From: a virus
IMG/VR virus record: IMGVR_UViG_3300020204_000210
Coordinates: 1-33,096 of that record
DNA length: 33,096 nucleotides
Reading direction: 5' to 3' (one strand)
The position numbers and the translations under genes are program-made. Under the pieces are notes generated by a model. The model was given only the letters and a program-made list of their open reading frames with translations, was not told the origin of the DNA and ran no database searches. Each line of letters begins with the position of its first letter. Position 1 is the first letter of the stretch. Below are positions 13,502 to 20,494 of this stretch, piece by piece.

Positions 13502-13577
13502 CAGGGTGTGGACATCACACCCTGTAACACCCCGTGCGTAATGTAGGTAGGTAAGAACAACTAGCCCCCGAGAGGGG
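13502..13577 (+). promoter_or_regulatory. Pre-promoter hairpin, cassette promoter and leader hairpin
   Basis: CAGGGTGT-GGACATC-ACACCCTG (13502-13524, perfect 8 bp), CTGTAACACC-N7-TAATGT (13522-13544), then CCCC-GAGA-GGGG (13566-13577). Confidence 0.7.
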
Positions 13578-13591
13578 AGAAAGAGATACAA

Positions 13592-14014
13592 GTGGAAACA
13601 GAAATCAAGAACGATGAAATCGCTGAGGCGATAAACATCGTCACGAACGCTGTCGCTGAACACGGCGCACCTGTGTGGGTCGTCAAAGTTCCGACACGGA
13701 TACGACAACTCGTACCTGCGAACATCAAGGCAGGACTCCTCGCAACCGCGAAGATAAGCGAAGGTTGGGCGAAAGACATAGACGGCTCGTACATCAAAGG
13801 ACGCTTGGACTACCGCTCAGTCATCATCACATGGGCGAAGGACAAGGTGTTTCAGCAGGTGACCGTCAAGGAAATCGCTGAGGCGACAGGCGCGTCACAA
13901 AACATCGTGCGCGATGTCATCAACGACCGACCCGACATCTTCCGCAAGAGCGAGGGTTGGACATACGAAATCAGAGACCCACAAGCAGACAGAAAGGCAG
14001 GACAGAAAAAGTGA
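13592..14014 (+). CDS. Probable HTH DNA-binding protein, 140 aa
   Basis: GTG start behind the leader. Residues about 90-115 (QVTVKEIAEATGASQNIVRD) read as a helix-turn-helix: a short helix, A-x-x-x-G-A turn, then a recognition helix. The N-terminal half is helical and the C-terminus basic. First gene of a seven-gene coupled operon, so it could be an operon regulator, but this is inference. Confidence 0.7.
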   Translation: METEIKNDEIAEAINIVTNAVAEHGAPVWVVKVPTRIRQLVPANIKAGLLATAKISEGWAKDIDGSYIKGRLDYRSVIITWAKDKVFQQVTVKEIAEATGASQNIVRDVINDRPDIFRKSEGWTYEIRDPQADRKAGQKK

Positions 14015-14247
14015 AGACATACATCAAGTACGAACTATCGGACGGCTCTTACACCTTCCATACGGCACTCCCTATGGGGGTGACCTTGACCAAGCACCTA
14101 TGGGACGCGGAACACGACTATCTCGTCGTAGATGTATCCCATTGGGACAAGCAGGACAAAGAAGCGTTCGGTGAAGCACCGAGCGGAGACCAACTCGCAC
14201 AACTAGAAGGTCTCTTGGAACTCATCACAAAAAAGGAGAACAAGTGA
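14011..14247 (+). CDS. Small hypothetical protein, 78 aa
   Basis: GTGA overlap with the HTH gene. Begins MKTYIKYELSDGSYTF with a beta-rich first half and a helical end (LAQLEGLLELITKKENK). Function unknown. Confidence 0.75.
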   Translation: MKTYIKYELSDGSYTFHTALPMGVTLTKHLWDAEHDYLVVDVSHWDKQDKEAFGEAPSGDQLAQLEGLLELITKKENK

Positions 14248-14687
14248 AAACCGAAGTAACAACCAAATACGAAGTAGAACCCAAACAGAATCAGGGCGAC
14301 CCCGCGTTCTATGTTTGGGACGGACAGGCGCACGAACTCGTCGCAACCGTCCTCTACGGCGAACGCGAGATTCGCGTGTATTGCGACGGCGAGATGCGAC
14401 TCAACATTTGGGAAACCAAAGAGTCTCGCGACCGAGGTGACTCACCTGAGGTCGTGCGATACTGCGACAAACTCCAAGAGAACGGAATCACCACCGACGA
14501 AGACATCACCAAAGCAGACGAAGAAGGTCGCTTGGAGTGGGTCAACAACGCATGGTTTGACCTTTACGCATACGGTGAAGGTATCACCGATGGTTGGTTG
14601 GACTGCGTGGACTTTGACCTCGTGTCTGCGGTCAAGGGAGCAGAAGAACTCATCACCAACGACGAGTTTTGGGGAGGTGTGAAATGA
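14244..14687 (+). CDS. Hypothetical acidic protein, 147 aa
   Basis: GTGA overlap. Acidic, with many aromatic residues in the C-terminal part (WVNNAWFDLYAYGEG, DGWLDCVDFDL). Likely globular and soluble. No family recognised. Confidence 0.75.
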   Translation: MKTEVTTKYEVEPKQNQGDPAFYVWDGQAHELVATVLYGEREIRVYCDGEMRLNIWETKESRDRGDSPEVVRYCDKLQENGITTDEDITKADEEGRLEWVNNAWFDLYAYGEGITDGWLDCVDFDLVSAVKGAEELITNDEFWGGVK

Positions 14688-14947
14688 AAGTGAAGGACAT
14701 CATCTCCGTACTCAACGAGCGATACGGCAAGGACGACGACATCGTTGTCATTTGGTGGGACAGCGAACTCTTCATGTCGTACGACCACGATAAGGACGAG
14801 GAATACCCTCTGTCCAAGAAAGTGTGGGAGAACGCTGTGAACATCTTGGAGAACAGGAAGGACGGTTTCGGCGACCACCTCAACGAACTGCTCCACGACG
14901 AAATACAGAACGCTGTGAACATCGCAGAGAAAGAAGAGGAGAAGTGA
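14684..14947 (+). CDS. Small acidic protein, 87 aa; possible relative of the protein at 24863
   Basis: ATGA overlap. Starts VKDIISVLNERYGKDDDIVV and continues with an IWWD segment and S-x-x-x-W-x-x-A-V motif, similar in order to VKSVIEKLQRLNPDEHILFD...SQEAWLDAVE at 24863. Function unknown. Confidence 0.75.
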   Translation: MKVKDIISVLNERYGKDDDIVVIWWDSELFMSYDHDKDEEYPLSKKVWENAVNILENRKDGFGDHLNELLHDEIQNAVNIAEKEEEK

Positions 14948-15120
14948 AGACCGTAATCACAAAACCGCTAAAACCGAAGACCGACGCGCAGGGCAACCGC
15001 GTGTGCGCGTGGGAAGGGTGTGCGACGCGCTTGTCGCGATACAACGACCACATCGTTTGTCGCGCTCACAGCGTTGAGTACGCGGTAAACTATCTACCGA
15101 TACACGAGGACAAATCATGA
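14944..15120 (+). CDS. Small Cys/His protein, 58 aa
   Basis: GTGA overlap. CAWEGCATRLSRYNDHIVCRAH has a C-x4-C...C-x2-H arrangement that could bind zinc. Confidence 0.7.
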   Translation: MKTVITKPLKPKTDAQGNRVCAWEGCATRLSRYNDHIVCRAHSVEYAVNYLPIHEDKS

Positions 15121-15305
15121 CCAATAACGAAGAACAACTTCTCGTATCCATGTACGGTGCTACCGAACTCGTGGACAAGGCTCTCAAAGACATCGCAGGC
15201 AGAGACCTCGTGTCCACTCAGGAGATGACCGACCTACTGTTGGACATCAGGCTGTACCTCATCACCGAGCAAGAAACGAACAAGCAAGTAACATCGTCAG
15301 AGTGA
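15117..15305 (+). CDS. Small helical protein, 62 aa
   Basis: ATGA overlap. Probably all-helical (EQLLVSMYGATELVDKALKD). No motif. Confidence 0.7.
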   Translation: MTNNEEQLLVSMYGATELVDKALKDIAGRDLVSTQEMTDLLLDIRLYLITEQETNKQVTSSE

Positions 15306-15499
15306 AAGTCGCGTGTTCCATTTGTAACGAGATGATAGACACCACCACGATGTCCACCTATGTGAAGGTGGTCGGGTGGGCTGAGTGGAAGAACGACCGA
15401 GTTATCGGAAACATCAAGAACCCCTCCACCCCCGTCGGGTACGCACACAAGACTTGTGTTGAGTCACCCAAGTCCCGCGACCAAATCGCGCTGTTCTAG
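15302..15499 (+). CDS. Small Cys-containing protein, 65 aa
   Basis: GTGA overlap; last gene of the operon. CSICNEMI near the start and HKTC later form a possible C-x2-C...H-x2-C zinc site. Confidence 0.7.
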   Translation: MKVACSICNEMIDTTTMSTYVKVVGWAEWKNDRVIGNIKNPSTPVGYAHKTCVESPKSRDQIALF

Positions 15500-15590
15500 T
15501 CCCGCCCCCGAACCTGCCCCGTAAGTCCCGCCCCCGTTCCCCATCGGCGGGACTGTCGTGCGCCTCCCCACCATCGGGACTTGTGCGCGC

Positions 15591-15622
15591 CTGCGCCCCC
15601 ACGCCCCTGCGCCCCCACGCCC
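15591..15622. repeat. Tandem duplication of a 16-bp unit
   Basis: Two adjacent copies of CTGCGCCCCCACGCCC. Confidence 0.8.
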
Positions 15623-15646
15623 GTGCGTGAGCGCAATTCTTCCCTT

Positions 15647-15662
15647 GACGGTGGCGGAAAGC
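15647..15662 (+). repeat. 16-bp repeat, copy 4
   Basis: Exact GACGGTGGCGGAAAGC preceded by TTCCCTT. Confidence 0.9.
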
Positions 15663-15680
15663 GGAAGAAGTCGGGTCGCA

Positions 15681-15715
15681 AAGTTACTCGTTGGTAACTT
15701 ACCGTTGGGTAACTT
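15681..15715. promoter_or_regulatory. AAGTTAC dyad, copy 3, with an extra half site
   Basis: AAGTTAC-TCGTTG-GTAACTT (15681-15700) followed by another GTAACTT at 15709-15715. Confidence 0.65.
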
Positions 15716-15743
15716 GTGGGTCTTGCTATGTGACGGTTGTCTC

Positions 15744-15772
15744 TTGACAGGTATCAAAAAATACCATACCAT
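15744..15772 (+). promoter_or_regulatory. Consensus promoter with internal dyad
   Basis: TTGACA, 17-nt spacer, TACCAT. The spacer holds GGTAT-CAAAAA-ATACC, an inverted repeat well placed for repressor binding. Confidence 0.65.
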
Positions 15773-15843
15773 AAATCACACACGGCAACCGACCGTGCGT
15801 AACAGAGGTAGGCACAGAACGAAAAGGGATGACACAAACAACC

Positions 15844-15900
15844 GTGTTACACCCAATCCGTAAAGTGGGAATCAACAACAACAAGACCGACAAGAGTCGG
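15844..15900 (+). promoter_or_regulatory. Cassette promoter and leader hairpin, island D
   Basis: GTGTTACACC-N7-TAAAGT (15844-15866), then CCGAC-AAGA-GTCGG (15887-15900). The leader reads ACAAGA instead of ACTAGA here. Confidence 0.7.
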
Positions 15901-15917
15901 AGAAAGCAAGGAAATAA

Positions 15918-16325
15918 ATGAAAAACCGAATCACTCAAATCACAAAGGATTACCTCGTCGCTCGTGAAGCGGTGGCGGTCGCTGAGAAGGCTCTCGCAAA
16001 TGCGGAGACGATTCTCAAGCAATCGTTCGCTCAGAACGGCGTTGACTTCAACATCGTTGAGGGCAAGAAGGTTCTCCTCGTCAAGAGTCAGCGTCCTACC
16101 TACAATCTTGAGACTCTCAAGGGTCTCGTGTCGGGTGCGATTCTGAAGAAGGTCACCAAGACCGTCATTGACGGAACGAAGTTCAAGGCGTTGGTTGCTG
16201 TCGGAGACATCAAGCAAGATGTCGCTGAGGCGGTCACCGACATCACCGATGTAGAGGCTCTCCGTGTCTACGATGTGGACGCAGAAGGCAACGAAGTCAA
16301 GAAGGCAAACAAGAAGGTTGCATGA
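15918..16325 (+). CDS. Hypothetical protein, 135 aa, upstream of the AAA+/VWA pair
   Basis: The N-terminal third is a long Ala/Glu-rich helix (AREAVAVAEKALANAETIL), followed by Val/Lys-rich alpha/beta sequence and a basic tail. Own cassette promoter and a 3' hairpin. Its position next to the AAA+ gene suggests, but does not show, a shared process. Confidence 0.8.
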   Translation: MKNRITQITKDYLVAREAVAVAEKALANAETILKQSFAQNGVDFNIVEGKKVLLVKSQRPTYNLETLKGLVSGAILKKVTKTVIDGTKFKALVAVGDIKQDVAEAVTDITDVEALRVYDVDAEGNEVKKANKKVA

Positions 16326-16338
16326 AGTCTCACGGTGC

Positions 16339-16358
16339 GTGGGGGAGCAATCCCCCAC
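16339..16358 (+). terminator. 3' hairpin
   Basis: GTGGGGGA-GCAA-TCCCCCAC: perfect 8-bp stem with a GNRA loop, no U-run. Probably a weak terminator or 3' stabiliser. Confidence 0.55.
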
Positions 16359-16363
16359 AAACC

Positions 16364-16455
16364 GTGTAACACCCATCCCATAAGGTGGGTGACATCACAC
16401 GGAGATACCGACCGTGCGTAATGTAAGTAACAACAACTAGACCGACAAGAGTCGG
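16364..16455 (+). promoter_or_regulatory. Cassette promoter and leader hairpin for the AAA+/VWA operon
   Basis: GTGTAACACC-N7-TAAGGT (16364-16386) with CACCCA and TGGGTG flanking the -10. A second ACCGTGCGTAATGT lies near 16411-16424, then AACTAG and CCGAC-AAGA-GTCGG (16442-16455). Confidence 0.7.
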
Positions 16456-16472
16456 AGAAAGCAAGGAAAGAA

Positions 16473-17210
16473 ATGGCAAACAAGAAGGAAGAGCGTCAAG
16501 ACCTTCCGCAATGTTGGAAGGATGTTGAGAACGCTCTCAACGCAGGGATTGACAGGCTCATCCTGTTCGGTCCCCCAGGGACAGGCAAGACCTTCGCAGG
16601 TCTCACCTACGGTGACATCAACGCAGGTTCGTACCGTCTCATCTGCACGGAAGAAATGACGAACGCAGATGTGACAGGTCACTACAAACCGAACGCACAA
16701 GGTGCGTGGGCGTGGCAGGAAGGCTCTGCTATCAAGGCATGGCAGGGCGACGGTCAGCGTGGCGGTCGTCTCGTGATTGACGAGATTGACAAGGCAGGTG
16801 GCGATGTGTTCGCAACCTTGCTCGCAATGACCGACTCCCCTGAGTCAGCGAAGTGGGAACATCCCGAAAGCGGTCGCATCGTGCGTCCGTTGGACGGATT
16901 CTCTGTCGTGATGACCACGAACATTGAGCACATGAACGAACTCCCTGAGGCTCTCAAGGACAGGTTTCCTGTGGCAATCCGTATCAACCAACCGCATCCC
17001 GACGCTTTGGCTCTGCTCTCCGCAGACCTCCGCAACTACGCGGTGCGTATGGCAGACGCAGGTGAGCGACGAATCTCGTTGCGAACCTTCTTCGCATTTG
17101 ACAAACTCCGCAAGACGCTAGGTGATGCGGAAGCATCCCGACTCGTGTTCGGTCGTCAAGCGGAAGCGGTCATTGACGCAATCGCGATTGACAAGGTTGG
17201 TGCGAAATGA
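16473..17210 (+). CDS. AAA+ ATPase, MoxR/CobS-like
   Basis: 245 residues: Walker A GPPGTGKT (33-40), Walker B RLVIDEID (99-106), sensor-1 region TTN (148-150) and a probable arginine finger in LKDRF (Arg164). The compact one-domain form and the partner VWA gene match MoxR/CobS-type ATPases, which remodel protein partners or insert metals through a VWA subunit. Cobalt chelation is unlikely without other cobalamin genes. The stop overlaps the next start (ATGA), indicating a two-subunit complex. Confidence 0.9.
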   Translation: MANKKEERQDLPQCWKDVENALNAGIDRLILFGPPGTGKTFAGLTYGDINAGSYRLICTEEMTNADVTGHYKPNAQGAWAWQEGSAIKAWQGDGQRGGRLVIDEIDKAGGDVFATLLAMTDSPESAKWEHPESGRIVRPLDGFSVVMTTNIEHMNELPEALKDRFPVAIRINQPHPDALALLSADLRNYAVRMADAGERRISLRTFFAFDKLRKTLGDAEASRLVFGRQAEAVIDAIAIDKVGAK

Positions 17211-18712
17211 CCAACACTCTGAACGACAACATCCGTCCCCTCCCCGAAATGTTGGGGAGGAAGGACAGGAAAGATGAACTCGGTGCGTGGCAGGTAGGCG
17301 AGTGCAGACCTGCTCGTGGCGAACCGTTCACCAACATCGTTGACCGCGTGATGCGCGTACCTCAGAAGAACGAGGTGCTTGACCGCGTGGTTCGTGCTCA
17401 CGAGATGATGCATGCGAAGGTTTCCCCTGCTGAGGATTTCCCGAAGTGGGTGGAGAGAGGAATCGCGTCCGAGACCGCTTTGCGTGTCGTTGAGGAAGTG
17501 CGAGTCAACTACCTGACGAAAAAGGCAGGATTTGACATCGGTCAACTCACGGACGGAAGCGAACTCACCTCAGGTATGCAACTCGCAGAACGCGGTGAGT
17601 GGGCTCATGCTGTCTACACGGCGGTCGGATACGCGCTCTGTGGCGGTGGCAAGGACTTCCTCACAGGAGTCCGTCGCGTGAACCGCGCATGGGGAGCAAC
17701 GCTGAAGGACATCATCAAGCGCGTGGAGAAAGAAATCAAACTCGCGGACAAGAGCGGAACGCTCGCGTCTACGGAGATTGACCCACGCACAGGATTGAAC
17801 CCTCTCGGTTTCTCGCATACGGAACGACTCGCGGAGTGGGTTGACCGTCTCGCGAATCCTCCGAAGAACGAGGACGAGCAAGGTGAGGGCGACGAAGAGG
17901 GCGACGAAGAGGGCGACGAAAAGAACGATGACCCTCAGGACAAGAAAGACGGAAACCCGAAGGGCAACGGCAAGGCAGGGAAACAGAAAGACGAACCTGC
18001 TCCTGTTGACCCCGACAAGGTGAACCCTGCTAAACCAAGAGGCAATGGCGGTGTTGAGTCGTGGGCGAAACTCATCCCGACGAAACTTCCGTTGACTCGT
18101 CGTGCGAAAGGTGGGCTCGGTCGCAAGCGCATCGCTTGCAATGTCGGTCGCAATCCTCGTCGTATCGGCAACGCTCTCGTTGACCCTGATAGGCGAGTGT
18201 TTGACCGCACGAAGCGAAGCAACGGCGGTGTCGTCTTGATTGACGGTTCGGGCTCAATGAGTCTGTCTCACAAGGACATCCTTGACATCACGGAGAACGC
18301 TCCAGGTGCGACGGTCGCGGTCTACGCAACCGACCCTGAGAACAAACTTCCCAACCTGTTCGTGCTCGCTGAGAAGGGACGCATGGTTGAGAAACTTCCT
18401 GAGCGTCACGGCGGTAACGGCGTGGACGGAGAGGCGATTCGTTGGGCGATAAAGCAGAAGCAACACGCTCACGCTCCTGTCGTTTGGATTACTGACGGTC
18501 AGGTTCACGGAGTCCGCAATGGATACTCCGATTTCTTGGGCATGGATTGCATCAAGGAAACAATCAAGGGCAAGGTGTTGCTCGCTCCCAATGTCAAGGA
18601 AGGCATTGAGGTTCTCAAGGCACTCAAGGCAAGCAAGAAACCGAAGCGTTGGTTTCCGCATGTTTGGGCAGAGACCTACGAACGATTGCAAGGTCGGCGG
18701 TTGGGGGCGTAA
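17207..18712 (+). CDS. VWA-domain protein, CobT-like, with N-terminal HExxH motif
   Basis: 501 residues. N-terminal region: AHEMMHAKVSP gives HEMMH at 65-69, followed by VVEEVRVNYL, similar to the zinc-metallopeptidase-like domain found before VWA domains in DUF2201-type proteins. Centre: low-complexity acidic segment from a GAGGGCGACGAA repeat (about 17886-17921), then Lys/Pro-rich linker. C-terminal VWA domain: MIDAS motif DGSGSMS (346-352) with later DGEAIRWA and WITDGQV segments. It probably partners the AAA+ ATPase; whether it cuts protein or bridges a target is unknown. Confidence 0.88.
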   Translation: MTNTLNDNIRPLPEMLGRKDRKDELGAWQVGECRPARGEPFTNIVDRVMRVPQKNEVLDRVVRAHEMMHAKVSPAEDFPKWVERGIASETALRVVEEVRVNYLTKKAGFDIGQLTDGSELTSGMQLAERGEWAHAVYTAVGYALCGGGKDFLTGVRRVNRAWGATLKDIIKRVEKEIKLADKSGTLASTEIDPRTGLNPLGFSHTERLAEWVDRLANPPKNEDEQGEGDEEGDEEGDEKNDDPQDKKDGNPKGNGKAGKQKDEPAPVDPDKVNPAKPRGNGGVESWAKLIPTKLPLTRRAKGGLGRKRIACNVGRNPRRIGNALVDPDRRVFDRTKRSNGGVVLIDGSGSMSLSHKDILDITENAPGATVAVYATDPENKLPNLFVLAEKGRMVEKLPERHGGNGVDGEAIRWAIKQKQHAHAPVVWITDGQVHGVRNGYSDFLGMDCIKETIKGKVLLAPNVKEGIEVLKALKASKKPKRWFPHVWAETYERLQGRRLGA

Positions 18713-18750
18713 TCCCCTACCGCCACAGAATAACGAAATGTGTTATTCTG
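18696..18750 (+). terminator. Two 3' hairpins after the VWA gene
   Basis: GGCGGT...GGGG-gcgtaat-CCCC...ACCGCC (18696-18724) has the stop codon in its loop. It is followed by a perfect 9-bp hairpin CAGAATAAC-gaaatgt-GTTATTCTG (18726-18750). Confidence 0.6.
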
Positions 18751-18793
18751 TTCGGTAGAGCGAAAGGGCTTTATTTCCTTTCACCTTACGCTC

Positions 18794-18841
18794 CGAGGGA
18801 GTCGGTGGCAATCCTTGCGCCACCACTCCCTCGTTTTATTT
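18794..18841 (+). terminator. Strong rho-independent-type terminator
   Basis: A 15-bp stem (CGAGGGAGT, bulged C, GGTGGC with its complement) followed by TTTTATTT. It ends the AAA+/VWA operon and overlaps the stop of the convergent gene. Confidence 0.88.
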
Positions 18842-19183
18842 GGAGCGTTTGCGAAGAGCCTCACCGAAAGCGATGTCAAAGAATCGGATTGCTAGGTAGC
18901 ACGACGATACCACGAGTGCCTCCCTGTACGAGAGGGAGACTCCGAGAGGATTCAATCCGAACATCACACCGAGCGCAATCACGGCGGTCGTGAGAGCGAA
19001 AGCACCAATGCTCATCGTTAGCATTGACCACACCTGTTTGACGCTCATCTTTTTTTGCTCCTCTATCGGAGGCGATTCTTCGTAATCATCTTGGTCTTCG
19101 TCATCAACATTGTAGGGAGGATTGAAGCGACCGTCCCTGCCACTTGAACCAACTCCACCCATACGCCACCGTTCGTTTTCCAT
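18836..19183 (-). CDS. Membrane protein with two predicted spans, 115 aa
   Basis: Long polar, acidic N-terminus (DDEDQDDYEESPPIEEQKK), then two hydrophobic segments (MLTMSIGAFALTTAVIALGV and a second around VVSSCYLAIRFFDIAF) and a basic end. The topology resembles small phage or actinobacterial membrane proteins of unknown role. TAGGAT lies 7 nt before the ATG. Confidence 0.75.
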   Translation of the reverse strand: MENERWRMGGVGSSGRDGRFNPPYNVDDEDQDDYEESPPIEEQKKMSVKQVWSMLTMSIGAFALTTAVIALGVMFGLNPLGVSLSYREALVVSSCYLAIRFFDIAFGEALRKRSK

Positions 19184-19192
19184 TTTGTAATC

Positions 19193-19567
19193 CTACGAAT
19201 TGTTGCGGATTATTTGGTGAACGCGCTGACGAGAAAGCGAATACACCTCGGCTAACGCACGAGCGGAGCGACCCTGCCGATACAAAGAAACGATTTCCGT
19301 ATCACGCACGGAATCCTGTTGCCTCCCAGGTTTCTGTTTCTCCCAACGCCAATCAGGAAAGCCCGACAGTTGCCCAACCCGTTCAGAAGAGAGAGTCCCC
19401 TGACGCTGACGCTGACGATTGTACGCAATCCATGCACCGAGTGCGATGTTGCGACCGTCAACGGTTTCCGTGTGAGTTGTCGGAACGAGCGATGTCCCCG
19501 TTCGGGCGACATACTGTTCCAATGCTTTGATGTGTGTTGACCAACGGTCATTTCGTGAAATGCTCAT
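19193..19567 (-). CDS. Helicase-associated-domain protein with C-terminal HTH, 124 aa
   Basis: The N-terminal 75 residues follow the helicase-associated (HA) domain pattern: W...L..Y....G...VP......DGRNIALGAWIAYNRQR...G.L...RV..L...P.W.W. The C-terminus DTEIVSLYRQGRSARALAEV, then YSLSRQRVHQII, reads as a sigma-region-4/resolvase-like helix-turn-helix. HA domains occur alone in actinobacteria and probably bind nucleic acid. No ribosome-binding site; TATTGT lies 7 nt before the ATG, suggesting a leaderless mRNA. Confidence 0.8.
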   Translation of the reverse strand: MSISRNDRWSTHIKALEQYVARTGTSLVPTTHTETVDGRNIALGAWIAYNRQRQRQGTLSSERVGQLSGFPDWRWEKQKPGRQQDSVRDTEIVSLYRQGRSARALAEVYSLSRQRVHQIIRNNS

Positions 19568-19727
19568 AGTCCCGACAATAGTTCGCCGAAGGCTTTACAA
19601 ATGCAAGTCCCGCCCTGTGCGGGCGGTAGCGGGGCTTGCGGAGCGGGTGTGGACATCGGGACTTGCGGGCGGTTGGGCGCGGTCGGGGGGCGGTCGGGCG
19701 CACCTGCGGTTGAGCATCTCTTCGTAT

Positions 19728-19743
19728 CACGGTGGCGGAAAGC
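19728..19743 (+). repeat. 16-bp repeat, copy 5 (one change)
   Basis: CACGGTGGCGGAAAGC, first base C instead of G, preceded by CTTCGTAT. Confidence 0.85.
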
Positions 19744-19783
19744 CGGTGCTGTGAGTCCGAAATCTTGGAACTTCGGAAATGTC

Positions 19784-19812
19784 TTGACATCCCGTCACAT
19801 TCGTATTAGTGT
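19784..19812 (+). promoter_or_regulatory. Consensus-type promoter, island E
   Basis: TTGACA, 17-nt spacer, TAGTGT, about 36 bp before the cassette promoter. Confidence 0.6.
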
Positions 19813-19847
19813 GTGCGTAGTAGATGTTAGGTAGCACACAAATAACC

Positions 19848-19904
19848 GTGTGACACCCCCACCGTAGGTTGGTGGGCATCAACAACCGCCGACCCGATGT
19901 CGGC
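19848..19904 (+). promoter_or_regulatory. Cassette promoter and leader hairpin, island E
   Basis: GTGTGACACC-N7-TAGGTT (19848-19870), flanked by CCACC and GGTGG, then GCCGAC-CCGAT-GTCGGC (19888-19904). ACTAG is replaced by AACCG. Confidence 0.7.
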
Positions 19905-19920
19905 AGAAAGCAAGGCAACA

Positions 19921-20184
19921 ATGGGTAATCAAGTAGCAGAGGGATACGCAGAGGCAGTTGAGGACGGTCTGATTGACCTGACTCAGGCACTCACTATCCA
20001 CCTATCAGGCAATCACTATCCACCCGTTCACCCGTCCTTTGTGGATACCGCGTTGGAGGCAATCCGACTCGCTAACGAAGGACAGTTTGACGAGGATGTC
20101 ACTATGGCGAACGGTCTCGTTCGTTCGGTTCACTTCATCATTGACGGACTCCACTTGTGGGCGTTCGTGAAGGAGAGCGTCTGA
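19921..20184 (+). CDS. Hypothetical protein, 87 aa
   Basis: Acidic and mostly helical, with a His/Pro-rich middle (LSGNHYPPVHPSF). First gene behind island E. Function unknown. Confidence 0.8.
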   Translation: MGNQVAEGYAEAVEDGLIDLTQALTIHLSGNHYPPVHPSFVDTALEAIRLANEGQFDEDVTMANGLVRSVHFIIDGLHLWAFVKESV

Positions 20185-20185
20185 C

Positions 20186-20413
20186 ATGGAGCGTTGGCAA
20201 CGAGCATTAGACGCTCACATCACCCGTGAACCCTCCGAGCACGCACCGTGTGAGGAGTGTGGGGAGAACACCCGTACAGATTTGTGGGACGACGAAGCAC
20301 CCGTGATTTGCTACGAGTGCGCTAACCCGAACGACCCCGAGGTCGTTCAATGGAAACAATGGAAACTGCGTAAGCAGGCTGAGGAAGTCGTCAAAGCAAT
20401 CCTCGGTAAGTGA
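20186..20413 (+). CDS. Zinc-ribbon protein, 75 aa
   Basis: CEECGENTRTDLW and CYEC form a C-x2-C...C-x2-C ribbon; the C-terminal third is a charged helix (WKLRKQAEEVVKAI). AAGGAGAG lies at normal distance from the ATG. Confidence 0.8.
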   Translation: MERWQRALDAHITREPSEHAPCEECGENTRTDLWDDEAPVICYECANPNDPEVVQWKQWKLRKQAEEVVKAILGK

Positions 20414-20414
20414 G

Positions 20415-20477
20415 TTGACACCGTAATACACCCCCCTGTAGTATGGGGGGTGAACAACTAGACCGACCAAGCGTCGG
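20415..20477 (+). promoter_or_regulatory. Consensus promoter inside a dyad, with leader hairpin
   Basis: TTGACA (20415-20420), 18-nt spacer, TAGTAT (20439-20444). The -10 lies in the loop of CACCCCCC...GGGGGGTG (20429-20452). Leader hairpin CCGAC-CAAGC-GTCGG (20463-20477). Confidence 0.8.
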
Positions 20478-20494
20478 AGAAAGCAAGGTAAGCA

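Larger units (their letters stand above)
15471..15917. other. Control island D
   Basis: Beyond the stop at 15499 no gene is supported. In order: AGTCCCG (three) and CGGGACT (two) cluster at 15471-15580 including AGTCCCGCC...GGCGGGACT, a 16-bp tandem pair, the 16-bp repeat, AAGTTAC dyads, a TTGACA promoter, cassette promoter and leader hairpin. Confidence 0.7.
19569..19920. other. Control island E
   Basis: Non-coding, between divergent operons. AGTCCCG at about 19569 and 19607, CGGGACT at about 19655, a GC-rich CGGTCGGG stretch, the 16-bp repeat, a TTGACA promoter, then the cassette promoter and leader hairpin. TATTGT at 19580-19575 (minus strand) is the putative -10 of the leftward gene. Confidence 0.7.

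Noticed and set aside
15726-16376. 216-codon leftward frame
   Set aside because: Antisense to the 135-residue gene at 15918 and its promoters; no ribosome site.
16473-18712. Cobaltochelatase CobS/CobT as a literal function
   Set aside because: No CobN or other cobalamin gene is present, and the VWA partner has an HExxH motif; only the fold relationship is supported.
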